Shown: one piece after another, positions 11,692 to 24,078 of the stretch
How positions within the stretch are numbered: position 1 is the first letter of the stretch
Layout of the letters: every line of letters begins with the position of its first letter
Source of the DNA: Siphonodentalium dalli
Lineage: Eukaryota; Mollusca; Scaphopoda; Gadilida; Siphonodentaliidae
NCBI GenBank assembly: GCA_032622095.1
Contig: CP136068.1
Location: forward strand, 122,455,989 to 122,519,988
Direction of reading: 5' to 3'
DNA length: 64,000 bases
The notes under the pieces: generated by a model
Seen by the model: only the letters and a program-made list of their open reading frames with translations
Database searches by the model: none
What the model was told of the DNA's origin: nothing
Position numbers and translations under genes: made by a program

Positions 11692-11940
11692 GGTTAAATG
11701 TCCACTTAATTTTCGAATGCCCAGATTACATTATTCCATATTATATACCATTTGGAAGAGGAACCAAAAATATATATATTCCACCAGAATACGAAGCAGT
11801 TGTGGCCTAGGAATGTCCACCAAGTGAATTGATAGAGATTCATTCCAAGACCTCCCCTCTTTTCAACCCAGAATGCATCAAAATTCAAACTAAGAGATAT
11901 AGTTATTCCCCTTCCATTGGGTATAATAGACTTTATTTGT
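11692..11940 (+). mobile_element. MITE family M3, truncated copy
   Basis: It begins GGTTAAATGTCCACTTAATT plus TTCGAATGCCCAGATTACAT and continues through ATATACCATTTGGAAGAGGA and TTCCACCAGAATACG. All of these are shared with the fuller copies at 49,053-49,458 (same strand) and 36,757-37,216 (opposite strand). The right half is missing. Confidence 0.7.
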
Positions 11941-11975
11941 TTGTAACATATTTATTGTGTCTCCCAATATATATA

Positions 11976-12660
11976 ATACTAGAAGGTGACCCGACTTCGT
12001 CCGGCTTTGACCGTGAATTGTCTATTTTGAAGGCCAAAACACTGCCCGAACAAAAGTACCCGACAAAAGTACCCGTCTAAATCCATCCGGTTTCACCCGA
12101 TTTGACCTTGAATTGATCATTTTGAAGGTCAAGGTCAGGTCGGGGTCACGATTTGACCCGTCCAAAACACCCAGTGGACAAAAGTAACCCTATGTATAAA
12201 ATTTCGTCGAAATACCATCAAAATTGGCGATTTGACCTTGAATTGACCTATTTCAAGGTCAAGGTCACGTCGCACAGGCAAATGAATATGCTTATGAAAC
12301 TCCCCATACGAAAGTACCCCCACATACCAAGTTTCATCGAAATCCCGTGATATTCGGGCGTTTGACCTTGAAATGACCCGATTTCAAGGCCAAGGTCACG
12401 TCGCACGGGCAAATTAATATGCTTATGAGACTCCCCATACGAAAGTACCCCCACATACCAAGTTTCATCGAAATCCCGTGATATTCGGGCGTTTGACCTT
12501 GAAATTACCCGATTTCAAGGTCAAGGTCACGTCGCACGGGTAAATTAATAGGCCCATGTCACTCCCCAGTCGAAAATACCCACACATACCAAGTGTCATC
12601 GAAATCGGCTCGGCCGTTTTTGAGTCCATCGATTACAGACAGACACACAGAAATCCCCCC
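11976..12660 (+). mobile_element. Helitron-like unit HL-a with 131-bp internal repeats
   Basis: The unit starts ACTAGAAGGTGACCCGACTT plus CGTCCGG, whose CCCGACTTCGTCCGGG core is a short hairpin. Inside are tandem units with a period of about 131 bp. Each holds an inverted pair TGACCTTGAAAT..ATTTCAAGGTCA, then CACGTCGCACGGGCAAAT and AAGTTTCATCGAAATC. It ends in an ACAGACAGACACACAG tract. The sequence after it (12,661-13,527) has further short repeats (AACATTGCATTGAAT twice, GTGAAATCTCTCT twice) but no gene. Confidence 0.5.
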
Positions 12661-13530
12661 TTCCTAGGAACGACAGACAACGCATTCTTTGTTTCGTGAA
12701 ATCTCTCTACGATAACATTGCATTGAATTTAAAACAAACGCTTCCCGTCGGGAAATCTGTCTGGATAATATTTTGAGTCTGCCGTACCCGTCGTAATGTC
12801 GTGAAATCTCTCTGCATAATAGATAACATTGCATTGAATCTGTTGTTGGCATTCAGGGCTTCGGGTCGTTGTTGTTGGCATCACGGCTCCCCGAAAACTC
12901 TCACATTGCCGAAAACGTGTATTTAGTAATATCGTTGTTGTTGATATTTACGGCTTGGGGGCTATTTTCTTATATAGCAAGTTTGAGCTCATATATATGA
13001 CACTTCCCGTGGGTAGCAAGTTTGAGCTCAATCGGCATTCCCTGGAATTTCCCGTAGATTGGCAGATTCCAGTAGCTTTATAACGGTATATCTGGGGAGA
13101 AATCTGATGCTATATTCGTGATTATCTGGGATGATTTCGGTATATAGCTATATACTGTAAAAACAAAGCGCGCCATCCGTGCTCGCAGGGTTGGTCTGAA
13201 ACAAATGTTTTTTAAATTTAATGTATGTTCCGTATATCTCTCTGCAGATGCAAATAACGTTGAATGGCAAACAGACGCTCTTTATAGAGATGCGTCAAAA
13301 ACAAACGCTCATTAAATAATCACTTGATTAACCCACGCCGTGCCTTTGCGGTGATTTGAGATTGGAGAACGGGTGCTCTGAGCTTCTCTAAACCGCGACC
13401 ACGGTCGTGTCGGTGGATTTGACACTTACATAGGAAGTTTGAGCTCAATCTGTACACGCGTTTTGGATTCTATGAAGTACACACACACATATATACACAC
13501 ATATATACGAAGTCTCAAAATATATAGTAC

Positions 13531-14157
13531 TAGAAGGTGACCCGACTTCGTCCGGGCTTTGACCTTGAATTGTCTATTTTGAAGGCCAAGGTCAAGTGGG
13601 GTCACGATTTGACCCGTCCGAACAAAAGTACCCGACAAAAGTACCCGTCGAAATCCATCCGGTTTTACCCGATTTGACCTTGAATTTACCATTTTGAAGG
13701 TCAAGGTCAGGTGGACCAACACCCCAAAAATGGTGGAAATCGGCCAAGCGGATACCGGGACGTTTTTACCCTGATAGAAGATCGTACCACTTCTTCTTAA
13801 TAATTGAGGCAGATAACTAAAACGGATACATACATATTATATATCGTTGGAAAGAGGAAACACGAAAGATTCTCATAGTGTCATTATTATGACTGGCATG
13901 TTATTATTCGCGCTGTTTCGAATCGATTTGTAAGCACCGAACTGAAATATATTAGCGCAAAACGGCGTAAAAACAGATTAGACCTCGGCACGTGAAAAGT
14001 TGACCTCGCACGGACAAATTAATAGGCCTATGTTGGTCCTGACCCGAAAATACCCCCACATACCAAGTTTCATCGAAATCGGCTGGGCCATTTTCGAGTC
14101 CATCGATTACACACACACAAACACACAAACAGATCTTCCAAAATATATAATAGATAG
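13531..14157 (+). mobile_element. Helitron-like unit HL-b
   Basis: It has the same TAGAAGGTGACCCGACTTCG start as HL-a, and it ends with CACACACAAACACACAAACA followed by GATCTTCCAAAATATATAAT. The middle (13,740-13,980) is unrelated to the 131-bp units, so an internal deletion or insertion has occurred. It joins head-to-tail to HL-c. Confidence 0.5.
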
Positions 14158-14160
14158 ATA

Positions 14161-14909
14161 GACTAGAAGGTGACCCGACTTCGTCCGGGCTTTGACCTTG
14201 AATTGTCCATTTTGAATGTCAGGGTCAAGTTGGGTCACGATTTGACCAGTCCAAAACACTACCCGGACAAAAGTACCCGACAAACGTGCCCGTCGAAATC
14301 CATCCGTTTTTACCCGATTTGACCTTGAATTGATCAGTTTGAAGGTCAAGGTCGTGTCGGGGTCACGATATGACCCGCCCAAAACAATCAGTGGACAAAA
14401 GTAACCCCACGTATCAAATTTCGTCGAAATCCCATCAAAATTGGCGATTTGATCTTGAAGTTACCCGATTTCAAGGTCAAGGTCACGTCGCACGGGCAAA
14501 TGAATATGCTTATGAGACTCCCATACGAAAGGACCCCCATATACCAAGTTTCATCGAAATCCCGTGATATTCGGGCGTTTGACCTTGAAATGACTCGATT
14601 TCAAGGTCAAGGTCACGTCGCACGGGCAAATTAACAGGCCTATGTCACTCCCCGACCGAACGTATCCCCATATACCAAGTTTCATCGAAATCCCGTGATA
14701 TTCGGGCGTTTGACCTTGAAATGACCCGATTTCAAGGTCAAGGTCACGTCGCACGGACAAATTAATAGGCCCATGCCACCCCACGGCCGAAAATACCCCC
14801 ACATACCAAGTTTCATCGAAATCGGGTCGGCTGTTTCGAATTCATCGCGAACACACACACAGACACACAGACAGACAGACAGATCTTCCAAAATATATAA
14901 TAGATAGAT
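14161..14909 (+). mobile_element. Helitron-like unit HL-c, with truncated follower
   Basis: It opens ACTAGAAGGTGACCCGACTT, carries three 130-131 bp internal units (markers at 14,448, 14,578 and 14,709), and ends in an ACAGACAGACAGATCTTCC tract followed by AATATATAATAGATAGAT. A partial further unit follows at 14,910-15,000 (GAAGGTCAATGTCACGTCGG). Tandem head-to-tail packing of such units is directly visible. Confidence 0.55.
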
Positions 14910-15023
14910 GAAGGTCAATGTCACGTCGGGGTCACGATTTGACCCGGTCCGTGAGACTTTCGGGACAAAAGTACCCATAGGTAGCAAGTTTGGGCTCAAT
15001 CAAAAGAATTTTTGATTGGATTT

Positions 15024-15372
15024 CCCATTCAAATCGATTTATGTCGATAAAACTCTTATTTTTCAAAATTTCAAGCCGAGACTTCGTGTGTCTGCGTGTA
15101 ATAATTATATATTCTTAAAATGACACAGTCCAACACGTAATTATGTTTTAGATGGAAGAAATTAAATTTTTTCGATGCTGAATTTTAACATAGGGTTTGT
15201 CATTGAAATCGATTTATGTCGATAAAACTCTTATTTTTCAAAATTTTAAGCTGAGACTTGGTGTGTCTGTGTGTAATACTTATATATTCTTAAAATGACA
15301 GAGTCCAATACGTAATTATGTTTTTGATGAAAGAAATTAATTTTTTTCGATGCTAAATTTCGAGCACATAGT
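15024..15372 (+). repeat. two tandem copies of a 175-bp unit
   Basis: AAATCGATTTATGTCGATAA begins at 15,031 and again at 15,206. The blocks that follow repeat closely (CTCTTATTTTTCAAAATTT, GTGTGTCTG, TTCTTAAAATGACA, TTTTTTCGATGCT). It is non-coding and lies directly after the Helitron-like units. Confidence 0.85.
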
Positions 15373-15922
15373 ACCACACCGACACCCCTCCCCCCGGACT
15401 AGCAGGAAAATACTATGAAGGATCGACTGGTGAACGAGAGTAACCCCTGGGCTATTTACAAGTCAACAAAGGATACAGGATAGTAAAATGGCCGATCATT
15501 CTGCCGTTATACATGTAACTTTTCACGCGATATGTGTATAAAACAGGTGTATGCATAACAAGATGGAAAAGGAACGTGGCTGTAAGATCAATACATATTA
15601 AAGATATGGGGATATTTTATGTTTCTGTTTCCCAATTTGTATAGTTACAGGTTTACAAGCATTTTGAGAGCGCACAGTGAAATTTTTCAGAGAAAGAATT
15701 ACTACGACCAGGCCGAAAAATGTCACAATTACAAAGTTGGGGTATGCCAGAAAATAAAAGTGGACTGCGGTTGTCATCAGAAGCACACATGGGTTATGTA
15801 ATAGACAAAATGAGTCCACTATTAAGATACGGTTTCGACGAGGGATGTAGAGTTTATACACATGTGTTCTAAGAGTGTATTAAGTGTGACAACGTCGTGG
15901 TATATCATAGCGGCTGAAACCC
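15373..15922. other. unassigned DNA before the satellite
   Basis: There is no repeat match and no gene that I can support. A 60-codon plus-strand frame (15,619-15,801) has a few clustered cysteines near its end, but no recognisable domain and no context. Confidence 0.35.
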
Positions 15923-18900
15923 AATAATAGAGACAAACAAACCATACCATGATGCAAAGCAATGACCGGCATACCGCCTATAATAGAGACAAACAAACCA
16001 TACCATGATGCAAAGCAATGACCGGCATACCGCCTATAATAGAGACAAACAAACCATACCATGATGCAAAGCAATGACCGGCTTACCGTCTATAATAGAG
16101 ACAAACAAACCATACCGTGATGCAAAGCAATGACCGGCATACCGCCTATAATAGAGACAAACAAACCATACCATGATGCAAAGCAATGACCGGCATACCG
16201 CCTATAATAGAGACAAACAAACCCACACCATGATGCAAAGCAATGACCGGCATACCGCCTATAATAGAGACAAACAAACCATACCGTGATGCAAAGCAAT
16301 GACCGGCATACCGCCTATAATAGAGACAAACAAACCATACCGTGATGCAAAGCAATGACCGGCATACCGCCTATAATAGAGACAAACAAACCATACCATG
16401 ATGCAAAGCAATGACCGGCATACCGCCTATAATAGAGACAAACAAACCACACCATGATGCAAAGCAATGACCGACATACCGCCTATAATAGAGACAAACA
16501 AACCATACCGTGATGCAAAGCAATGACCGGCATACCGCCTATAATAGAGACAAACAAACCATACCGTGATGCAAAGCAATGACCGGCATACCGCCTATAA
16601 TAGAGACAAACAAACCATACCATGATGCAAAGCAATGACCGGCATACCGCCTATAATAGAGACAAACAAACCATACCGTGATGCAAAGCAATGACCGGCA
16701 TACCGTCTGTAATAGAGACAAACAAACCATACCATGATGCAAAGCAATGACCGGCATACCGTCTATAATAGAGACAAACAAACCATACCATGATGCAAAG
16801 CAATGACCGGCATACCGCCTATAATAGAGACAAACAAACCATACCTTGATGCAAAGCAAGGACCGGCATACCGCCTATAATAGATACAAACAAACCATAC
16901 CATGATGCAAAGCAATGACCGGCATACCGCCTATAATAGAGACAAACAAACCATACCGTGATGCAAAGCAATGACCGGCATACCGCCTATAATAGAGACA
17001 AACAAACCATACCGTGATGCAAAGCAATGACCGGCATACCGCCTATAATAGAGACAAACAAACCATACCATGATGCAAAGCAATGACCGGCATACCGCCT
17101 ATAATAGAGACAAACAAACCATACCCTGATGCAAAGCAATGACCGGCATACCGCCTATAATAGAGACAAACAAACCATACCGTGATGCAAAGCAATGACC
17201 GGCATACCGCCTATAATAGAGACAAACAAACCATACCGTGGTGCAAAGCAATGACCGGCATACCGCCTATAATAGAGACAAACAAACCATACCATGATGC
17301 AAAGCAATGACCGGCATACCGCCTATAATAGAGACAAACAAACCATACCGTGATGCAAAGCAATGACCGGCATACCGCCTATAATAGAGACAAACAAACC
17401 ATACCATGATGCAAAGCAATGACCGGCATACCGCCTATAATAGAGACAAACAAACCATACCGTGATGCAAAGCAATGACCGACATACCGCCTATAATAGA
17501 GACAAACAAACCATACCATGATGCAAAGCAATGACCGGCATACCGCCTATAATAGAGACAAACAAACCATACCATGATGCAAAGCAATGACCGGCATACC
17601 GCCTATAATAGAGACAAACAAACCACACCATGATGCAAAGCAATGACCGGCATACCGCCTATAATAGAGACAAACAAACCATACCGTGATGCAAAGCAAT
17701 GACCGGCATACCGCCTATAATAGAGACAAACAAACCATACCGTGATGCAAAGCAATGACCGGCATACCGCCTATAATAGAGACAAACAAACCATACCATG
17801 ATGCAAAGCAATGACCGGCATACCGCCTATAATAGAGACAAACAAACCACACCATGATGCAAAGCAATGACCGACATACCGCCTATAATAGAGACAAACA
17901 AACCATACCGTGATGCAAAGCAATGACCGGCATACCGCCTATAATAGAGACAAACAAACCATACCGTGATGCAAAGCAATGACCGGCATACCGCCTATAA
18001 TAGAGACAAACAAACCATACCATGATGCAAAGCAATGACCGGCATACCGCCTATAATAGAGACAAACAAACCATACCGTGATGCAAAGCAATGACCGGCA
18101 TACCGTCTGTAATAGAGACAAACAAACCATACCATGATGCAAAGCAATGACCGGCATACCGTCTATAATAGAGACAAACAAACCATACCATGATGCAAAG
18201 CAATGACCGGCATACCGCCTATAATAGAGACAAACAAACCATACCTTGATGCAAAGCAAGGACCGGCATACCGCCTATAATAGATACAAACAAACCATAC
18301 CATGATGCAAAGCAATGACCGGCATACCGCCTATAATAGAGACAAACAAACCATACCGTGATGCAAAGCAATGACCGGCATACCGCCTATAATAGAGACA
18401 AACAAACCATACCGTGATGCAAAGCAATGACCGGCATACCGCCTATAATAGAGACAAACAAACCATACCATGATGCAAAGCAATGACCGGCATACCGCCT
18501 ATAATAGAGACAAACAAACCATACCCTGATGCAAAGCAATGACCGGCATACCGCCTATAATAGAGACAAACAAACCATACCGTGATGCAAAGCAATGACC
18601 GGCATACCGCCTATAATAGAGACAAACAAACCATACCGTGGTGCAAAGCAATGACCGGCATACCGCCTATAATAGAGACAAACAAACCATACCATGATGC
18701 AAAGCAATGACCGGCATACCGTCTATAATAGAGACAAACAAACCATACCATGATGCAAAGCAATGACCGGCATACCGTCTATAATAGAGACAAACAAACC
18801 ATACCATGATGCAAAGCAATGACCGGCACACCGTCCATAATAGAGACAAACAAACCATACCATGATGCAAAGCAATGACCGGCATACCGCCTATAATAGA

Positions 18901-21420
18901 GACAAACAAACCATACCTTGATGCAAAGCAATGACCGGCATACCGCCTATAATAGAGACAAACAAACCATACCGTGATGCAAAGCAATGACCGGCATACC
19001 GCCTATAATAGAGACAAACAAACCATACCATGATGCAAAGCAATGACCGGCATACCGCCTATAATAGAGACAAACAAACCATACCGTGATGCAAAGCAAT
19101 GACCGGCATACCGCCTATAATAGAGACAAACAAACCATACCATGATGCAAAGCAATGACCGGCATACCGCCTATAATAGAGACAAACAAACCATACCGTG
19201 ATGCAAAGCAATGACCGACATACCGCCTATAATAGAGACAAACAAACCATACCATGATGCAAAGCAATGACCGGCATACCGCCTATAATAGAGACAAACA
19301 AACCATACCATGATGCAAAGCAATGACCGGCATACCGCCTATAATAGAGACAAACAAACCATACCATGATGCAAAGCAATGACCGGCATACCGCCTATAA
19401 TAGAGACAAACAAACCATACCGTGATGCAAAGCAATGACCGGCATACCGCCTATAATAGAGACAAACAAACCATACCATGATGCAAAGCAGTGACCGACA
19501 TACCGCCTATAATTGAGACAAACAAACCATACCATGATGCAAAGCAATGACCGGCATACCGCCTATAATAGAGACAAACAAACCATACCATGATGCAAAG
19601 CAATGACCGGCATACCGCCTATAATAGAGACAAACAAACCATACCATGATGCAAAGCAATGACCGGCATACCGCCTATAATAGAGACAAACAAACCATAC
19701 CGTGATGCAAAGCAATGACCGGCATACCGCCTATAATAGAGACAAACCAACCATACCATGCATGATGCAAAGCAATGACCGGCATACCGTCTATAATAGA
19801 GACAAACAAACCATACCATGATTCAAAGCAATGACCGGCATACCGCCTATAATAGAGACAAACAAACCATACCTTGATGCAAAGCAATGACCGGCATACC
19901 GCCTCTAATAGAGACAAACAAACCATACCATGATGCAAAGCAATGACCGGCATACCGCCTATAATAGAGACAAACAAACCATACCGTGATACAAAGCAAT
20001 GACCGGCATACCGCCTATAATAGAGACAAACAAACCATACCGTGATGCAAAGCAATGACCGGCATACCGCCTATAATAGAGACAAACAAACCATACCATG
20101 ATGCGAAGCAAAGACCGACATAACGTCTATAATAGAGACAAACAAACCATACCGTGATGCAAAGCAATGACCGGCATACCGTCTATAATAGAGACAAACA
20201 AACCATACCATGATGCAAAGCAATGACCGGCATACCGCCTATAATAGAGACAAACAAACCATACCGTGATGCAAAGCAATGACCAGCATACCGCCTATAA
20301 TAGAGATAAACAAACCATACCGTGATGCAAAGCAATGACCGGCATACCGCCTATAATAGAGACAAACAAACCATACCATGATGCGAAGCAATGACCGGCA
20401 TACCGTCTATAATAGAGACAAACAAACCATACCATGATGCAAAGCAATGACCGGCATACCGCCTATAATAGAGACAAACAAACCATACCGTGATACAAAG
20501 CAATGACCGGCATACCGCCTATAATAGAGACAAACAAACCATACCGTGACGCAAAGCAATGACCGGCATACCGCCTATAATAGAGACAAACAAACCATAC
20601 CATGATGCGAAGCAATGACCGGCATACCGCCTATAATAGAGACAAACAAACCATACCATGATGCAAAGCAATGACCGGCATACCGTCTATAATAGAGACA
20701 AACAAACCATACCATGATGCAAGCAATGACCGGCATACCGTCTGTAATAGAAACAAACAAACCATACCATGATGCAAAGCAATGACCGGCATACCGTCTG
20801 TAATAGAGACAAACAAACCATACCATGATGCAAAGCAATGACCGGCATACCGTCTATAATAGAGACAAACAAACCATACCATGATGCAAAGCAATGACCG
20901 GCATACCGCCTATAATAGAGACAAACAAACCATACATTGATGCAAAGCAATGACCGGCATACCGCCTATAATAGAGACAAACAAACCATACCATGATGCA
21001 AAGCAATGACCGGCATACCGCCTATAATAGAGACAAACAAACCATACATTGATGCAAAGCAATGACCGGCATACCGCCTATAATAGAGACAAACAAACCA
21101 TACCGTGATGCGAAGCAATGACCGACATTCCGTCTATAATAGAGACAAACAAACCATACCATGATGCAAAGCAATGACCGGCATACCGCCTATAATAGAG
21201 ACAAACAAACCATACCGTGATGCGGAGCAATGACCGGCATACCGTCTGTAATAGAGACAAACAAACCATACCATGATGCGAAGCAAAGACCGACATAACG
21301 TCTATAATAGAGACAAACAAACCATACATTGATGCAAAGCAATGACCGGCATACCGTCTGTAATAGAGACAAACAAACCATACCGTGATGCGGAGCAATG
21401 ACCGGCATTCCGTCAATAAT
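15923..21420. repeat. 56-bp satellite array, about 98 copies
   Basis: The unit reads CCTATAATAGAGACAAACAA, then ACCATACCATGATGCAAAGC, then AATGACCGGCATACCG. It is repeated without spacers for about 5.5 kb. Common variants are ACCGTGATG, ACCTTGATG, CCGTCTATAA and CCGTCTGTAA. One unit near 19,755 has a 4-bp CATG insertion and one near 20,720 lacks one A. Monomers in the last 1.3 kb are more diverged (GCGAAGC, GCGGAGC, ATTCCGTC). On the minus strand the unit is open in shifting frames because 56 is not divisible by 3, giving spurious frames of up to 126 codons. These are not genes. Confidence 0.97.
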
Positions 21421-21589
21421 TGGCATTACTGTAAACACAATTCCAACTGAGTTACTGTGACAAATGTCCCTATAAACAGTGCTGCAAATAACTACACAAC
21501 GAACCAATAATCCTTTTGCAGTTTTTCATTCGATTTAATAACTGTGTTTGCTGTGAAATGCGACGTCTGTACTCAACAGTGTGATTGCG

Positions 21590-21961
21590 TTCTCAACGAC
21601 TCGGGAATTTCAGCTTTGTTGGGGAAATAATCTCTTCCATAAATGGAAACCATATTCGCGCAATGCTACAATATACGGAGATGGTAATAATGCGATGACC
21701 TTGACTCGTTGACGCATGAATGGAGCAGAATTTATTCACTATATACCAGTACCAGACTTTATCATACATTAAATAGTGATAAAGAGTAATAAATAGCAAT
21801 AATTAGTTCAAGTTTAACAAGACGAGTGTTAGCCAACAGACGCACTTACCGTAATATGCACATGGTCAATCACGTAATTTAAATATACCGGCATATATGG
21901 TTTCTCTTTATGGAAGATGTTATTTACCAGCGAATCGGAAATGACCGATTCGTTGAGAATG
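21590..21961. mobile_element. MITE family M1, copy 1
   Basis: The terminal inverted repeat begins TTCTCAACGACTCGGGAATT and closes with GACCGATTCGTTGAGAA. The interior holds TCTTCCATAAATGGAAACCA, CGTTGACGCATGAATGGAGC and a TTATCATACATTAAATAGTG block shared with copies at 23,037 and 35,812. It is non-coding. Confidence 0.8.
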
Positions 21962-22394
21962 TGTATGCTTGTTCGCATTATTATGTCATTTAACCCAATG
22001 CGAACCTGTTCTCAATCACGCCCGTCTCGGCAGTCACTACACCCGGAAACCAGCCCGACAATCGTATCGGATGCCAATTTGTCCATTTCCGGCAATGTTT
22101 GCACGGACCCAATATCTCTTATATCAGCATCACACAGTCGTCGAATTCTACTGCCGTCCCAGACGGCGCGAGCCCGCGTTAATTGATCGCTTGTCTGTCT
22201 GCCCATCTAACAATAATGACACTCATTTACGACCGTACTTGTTTCACCCATTAACATAGCTATACCCACCGGAAATAAGCACCCCGTGACATCGATCCAA
22301 TCGAAATCATTCTGAAAAATTCACGTCTCGAGTCAAGCGGAGTTAGTTTTGGTAGGTAATAAGCCCAAGTAGTCCAGAGGGATGTAAAATAATC
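21962..22394. other. GC-richer unassigned stretch
   Basis: This stretch between two repeats has higher GC than its surroundings. A minus-strand frame of 64 codons (22,206-22,012) is bounded by stops at both ends. It has no recognisable domain and is not called as a gene. Confidence 0.3.
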
Positions 22395-22615
22395 GCTCGT
22401 TATTTTGATTATACTGGCAATTACCCAGTTAACCTTTCACCCATCGTGGAAGTGGACCCAGACTGGAAGATCCAGACTGTGGAGTTGTATCAAAGCTATG
22501 TGGAAAAGGCATAGCTGAGACTAATATCTAGCTGACGATAACACTTATGGCGGGAAGGAAATAAATTTCACAATTACTCTCACGAACCAAGATGTCGCGT
22601 GCAAGATGATAAAGC
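22395..22615 (+). repeat. dispersed repeat R2, empty copy
   Basis: It matches 22,985-23,036 plus 23,398-23,550: TTATTTTG.TTATA.TGGCAATTA, then CAATTAACCTTTC.CCCA, then later GACTGGAA, TAGCTGACG and GGAAGGAAATAAATT. It lacks the M1 MITE found in the other copy. Confidence 0.65.
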
Positions 22616-22619
22616 CATC

Positions 22620-22980
22620 AACACATTAAAGACATATTATGGACTTGTTCTGGTGTGTGAAACTGATCAGTTAGTATCCAGCCGCTATGCCAACTGGAGG
22701 AATGTAGCATTGTACTAACATCGCCGAAAATCTGAAGCAAATCGACCGTACCACTCCATAGAAACATCGTCTGAACTACGTTCAATTGTAAATATTAACT
22801 ACTCGATGTGAGACGCATCTATCGGCGATAAACTAACAAAAACGATTTCGACATCGAGAGTAACTGCATTTAATTAATATATAAGAATGACGCTGTGTGT
22901 TGTCAATTTGGATATAATATTTGTAAAAAAAAATTGCTACTGGGACAAGATTATTCGGAGTTTTTCACATCACTTTAACA
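22620..22980 (-). repeat. dispersed repeat R3, reverse copy
   Basis: Read on the minus strand it gives TATCGCCGATAGATGCGTCT, then GAGTGGTACGGTCGATTTGC, TTTTCGGCGATGTTAGTA, and CATTCCTCCAGTTGGCATAG. The same order is found at 61,448-61,670 and, in part, at 37,895-38,175. It is therefore a mobile-type repeat present at least three times. It is non-coding. Confidence 0.75.
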
Positions 22981-23036
22981 TAATCGGCCGTTTATTTTGT
23001 TTATAATGGCAATTAACCAATTAACCTTTCGCCCAA

Positions 23037-23397
23037 TTCTCGACGACTCGGTCATTTCCAACTGAGGAAATAACCTCTTCCATAAATAGACACCATATCT
23101 GCCAGACTATTTCAGTTACGCAATTTATCATGTGCATATTACCGGGATTACATCTATTGACTGGGAGACTCGTCTGTGAAACTTTAACTAATTATTGCTA
23201 TTTATTATATATAATGTATGATCAAGTCTGGTACTGACATACAGTGAATATATTCTGCTCCATTCACATCTATGCATCAACGAGTCGATGTCATCGCCTT
23301 ACCAGGACCGTATATTGTAGAATTGAGGGAATTTGCTTTCTATTTATGGAAGAGGTTATTTCCTCAGCGAAGCGGAAATCGCCGAGTCGTTGAGAAT
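23037..23397. mobile_element. MITE family M1, copy 2, inside repeat R2
   Basis: The ends are TTCTCGACGACTCGGTCATTTC and GAAATCGCCGAGTCGTTGAGAA (inverted). The interior is largely the reverse of copy 1 (TCTTCCATAAATAGACACCA; CACATCTATGCATCAACGAG). The flanks (22,985-23,036 and 23,398-23,550) are continuous in the R2 copy at 22,395-22,615, which proves this is an insertion. Confidence 0.8.
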
Positions 23398-23883
23398 GCC
23401 TTCCATCCATAATATTAGTGGGCACCGACTGGAAATTTCCAAGCTGTTGGAAAAAAATATATACCTAGCTGACGTAAGCACATTTGGTAGGAAGGAAATA
23501 AATTCGACATAGTTTCTCCGATGACAAAAAGGTTTTACACCCAAGAAGTCGCACTGCATAGTATGTGAGGACACACTCAGGACCAGGAACCCACATGTAT
23601 GTCACCAATCAAGTCTCTAACCCAAAGTCCGGTTTTTATTTTTAAATTTTATCTGACGCATGACCTGTGGAAATCCATAATGCACATTCAAAGATAAATA
23701 ATCGTTAAAAACTCAAAACTGAAATGTACAAGGAACTATAGGTATCGATTTTGGTGCCCCATCTTTATTACACCCTCGATTCCGATAGCGTTGCTTTTGG
23801 AATGTTAAAGGCACGACTGACCTTGGTTGTAATTTAGAAAGTCAAAAGTTACCAAATTATGAAATTCCTCAAGAATATACTAA

Positions 23884-24078
23884 TATTATAAAGTTATTAT
23901 ACAGTGTTGTATACAGTACGTGTTTTTCTTTTACGAGTCTAGGTTGTGGTGAAAAGTTATATTGTATACGAGACGCATATTGTCGATTCCAATATGACTT
24001 TTCACCAAAACCTGGACGGGTACAAGAAAACACATACATGTACCATACACAATATTGTATAATGACATTTTTATTATC
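23884..24078. repeat. foldback palindrome
   Basis: The arms pair across a short centre near 23,970. TACGTGTTTTTCTTTTACGA and GTGGTGAAAAGTTATATTG on the left are answered by CAATATGACTTTTCACCA and TACAAGAAAACACATACATG on the right. It is non-coding. Confidence 0.65.

Noticed and set aside
16539-20950. Open frames of about 70-126 codons on the minus strand in the satellite
   Set aside because: They are identical translations of the tandem unit in rotating frames, with no independent start or domain.
15923-21420. CRISPR-like regularly spaced repeats
   Set aside because: The 56-bp units are contiguous with no variable spacers, and the window is eukaryotic. This is a satellite.
22012-22206. 64-codon minus-strand frame in a GC-richer patch
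   Set aside because: It is bounded by stops on both sides, with no family resemblance and no exon context. GC content alone explains its openness.
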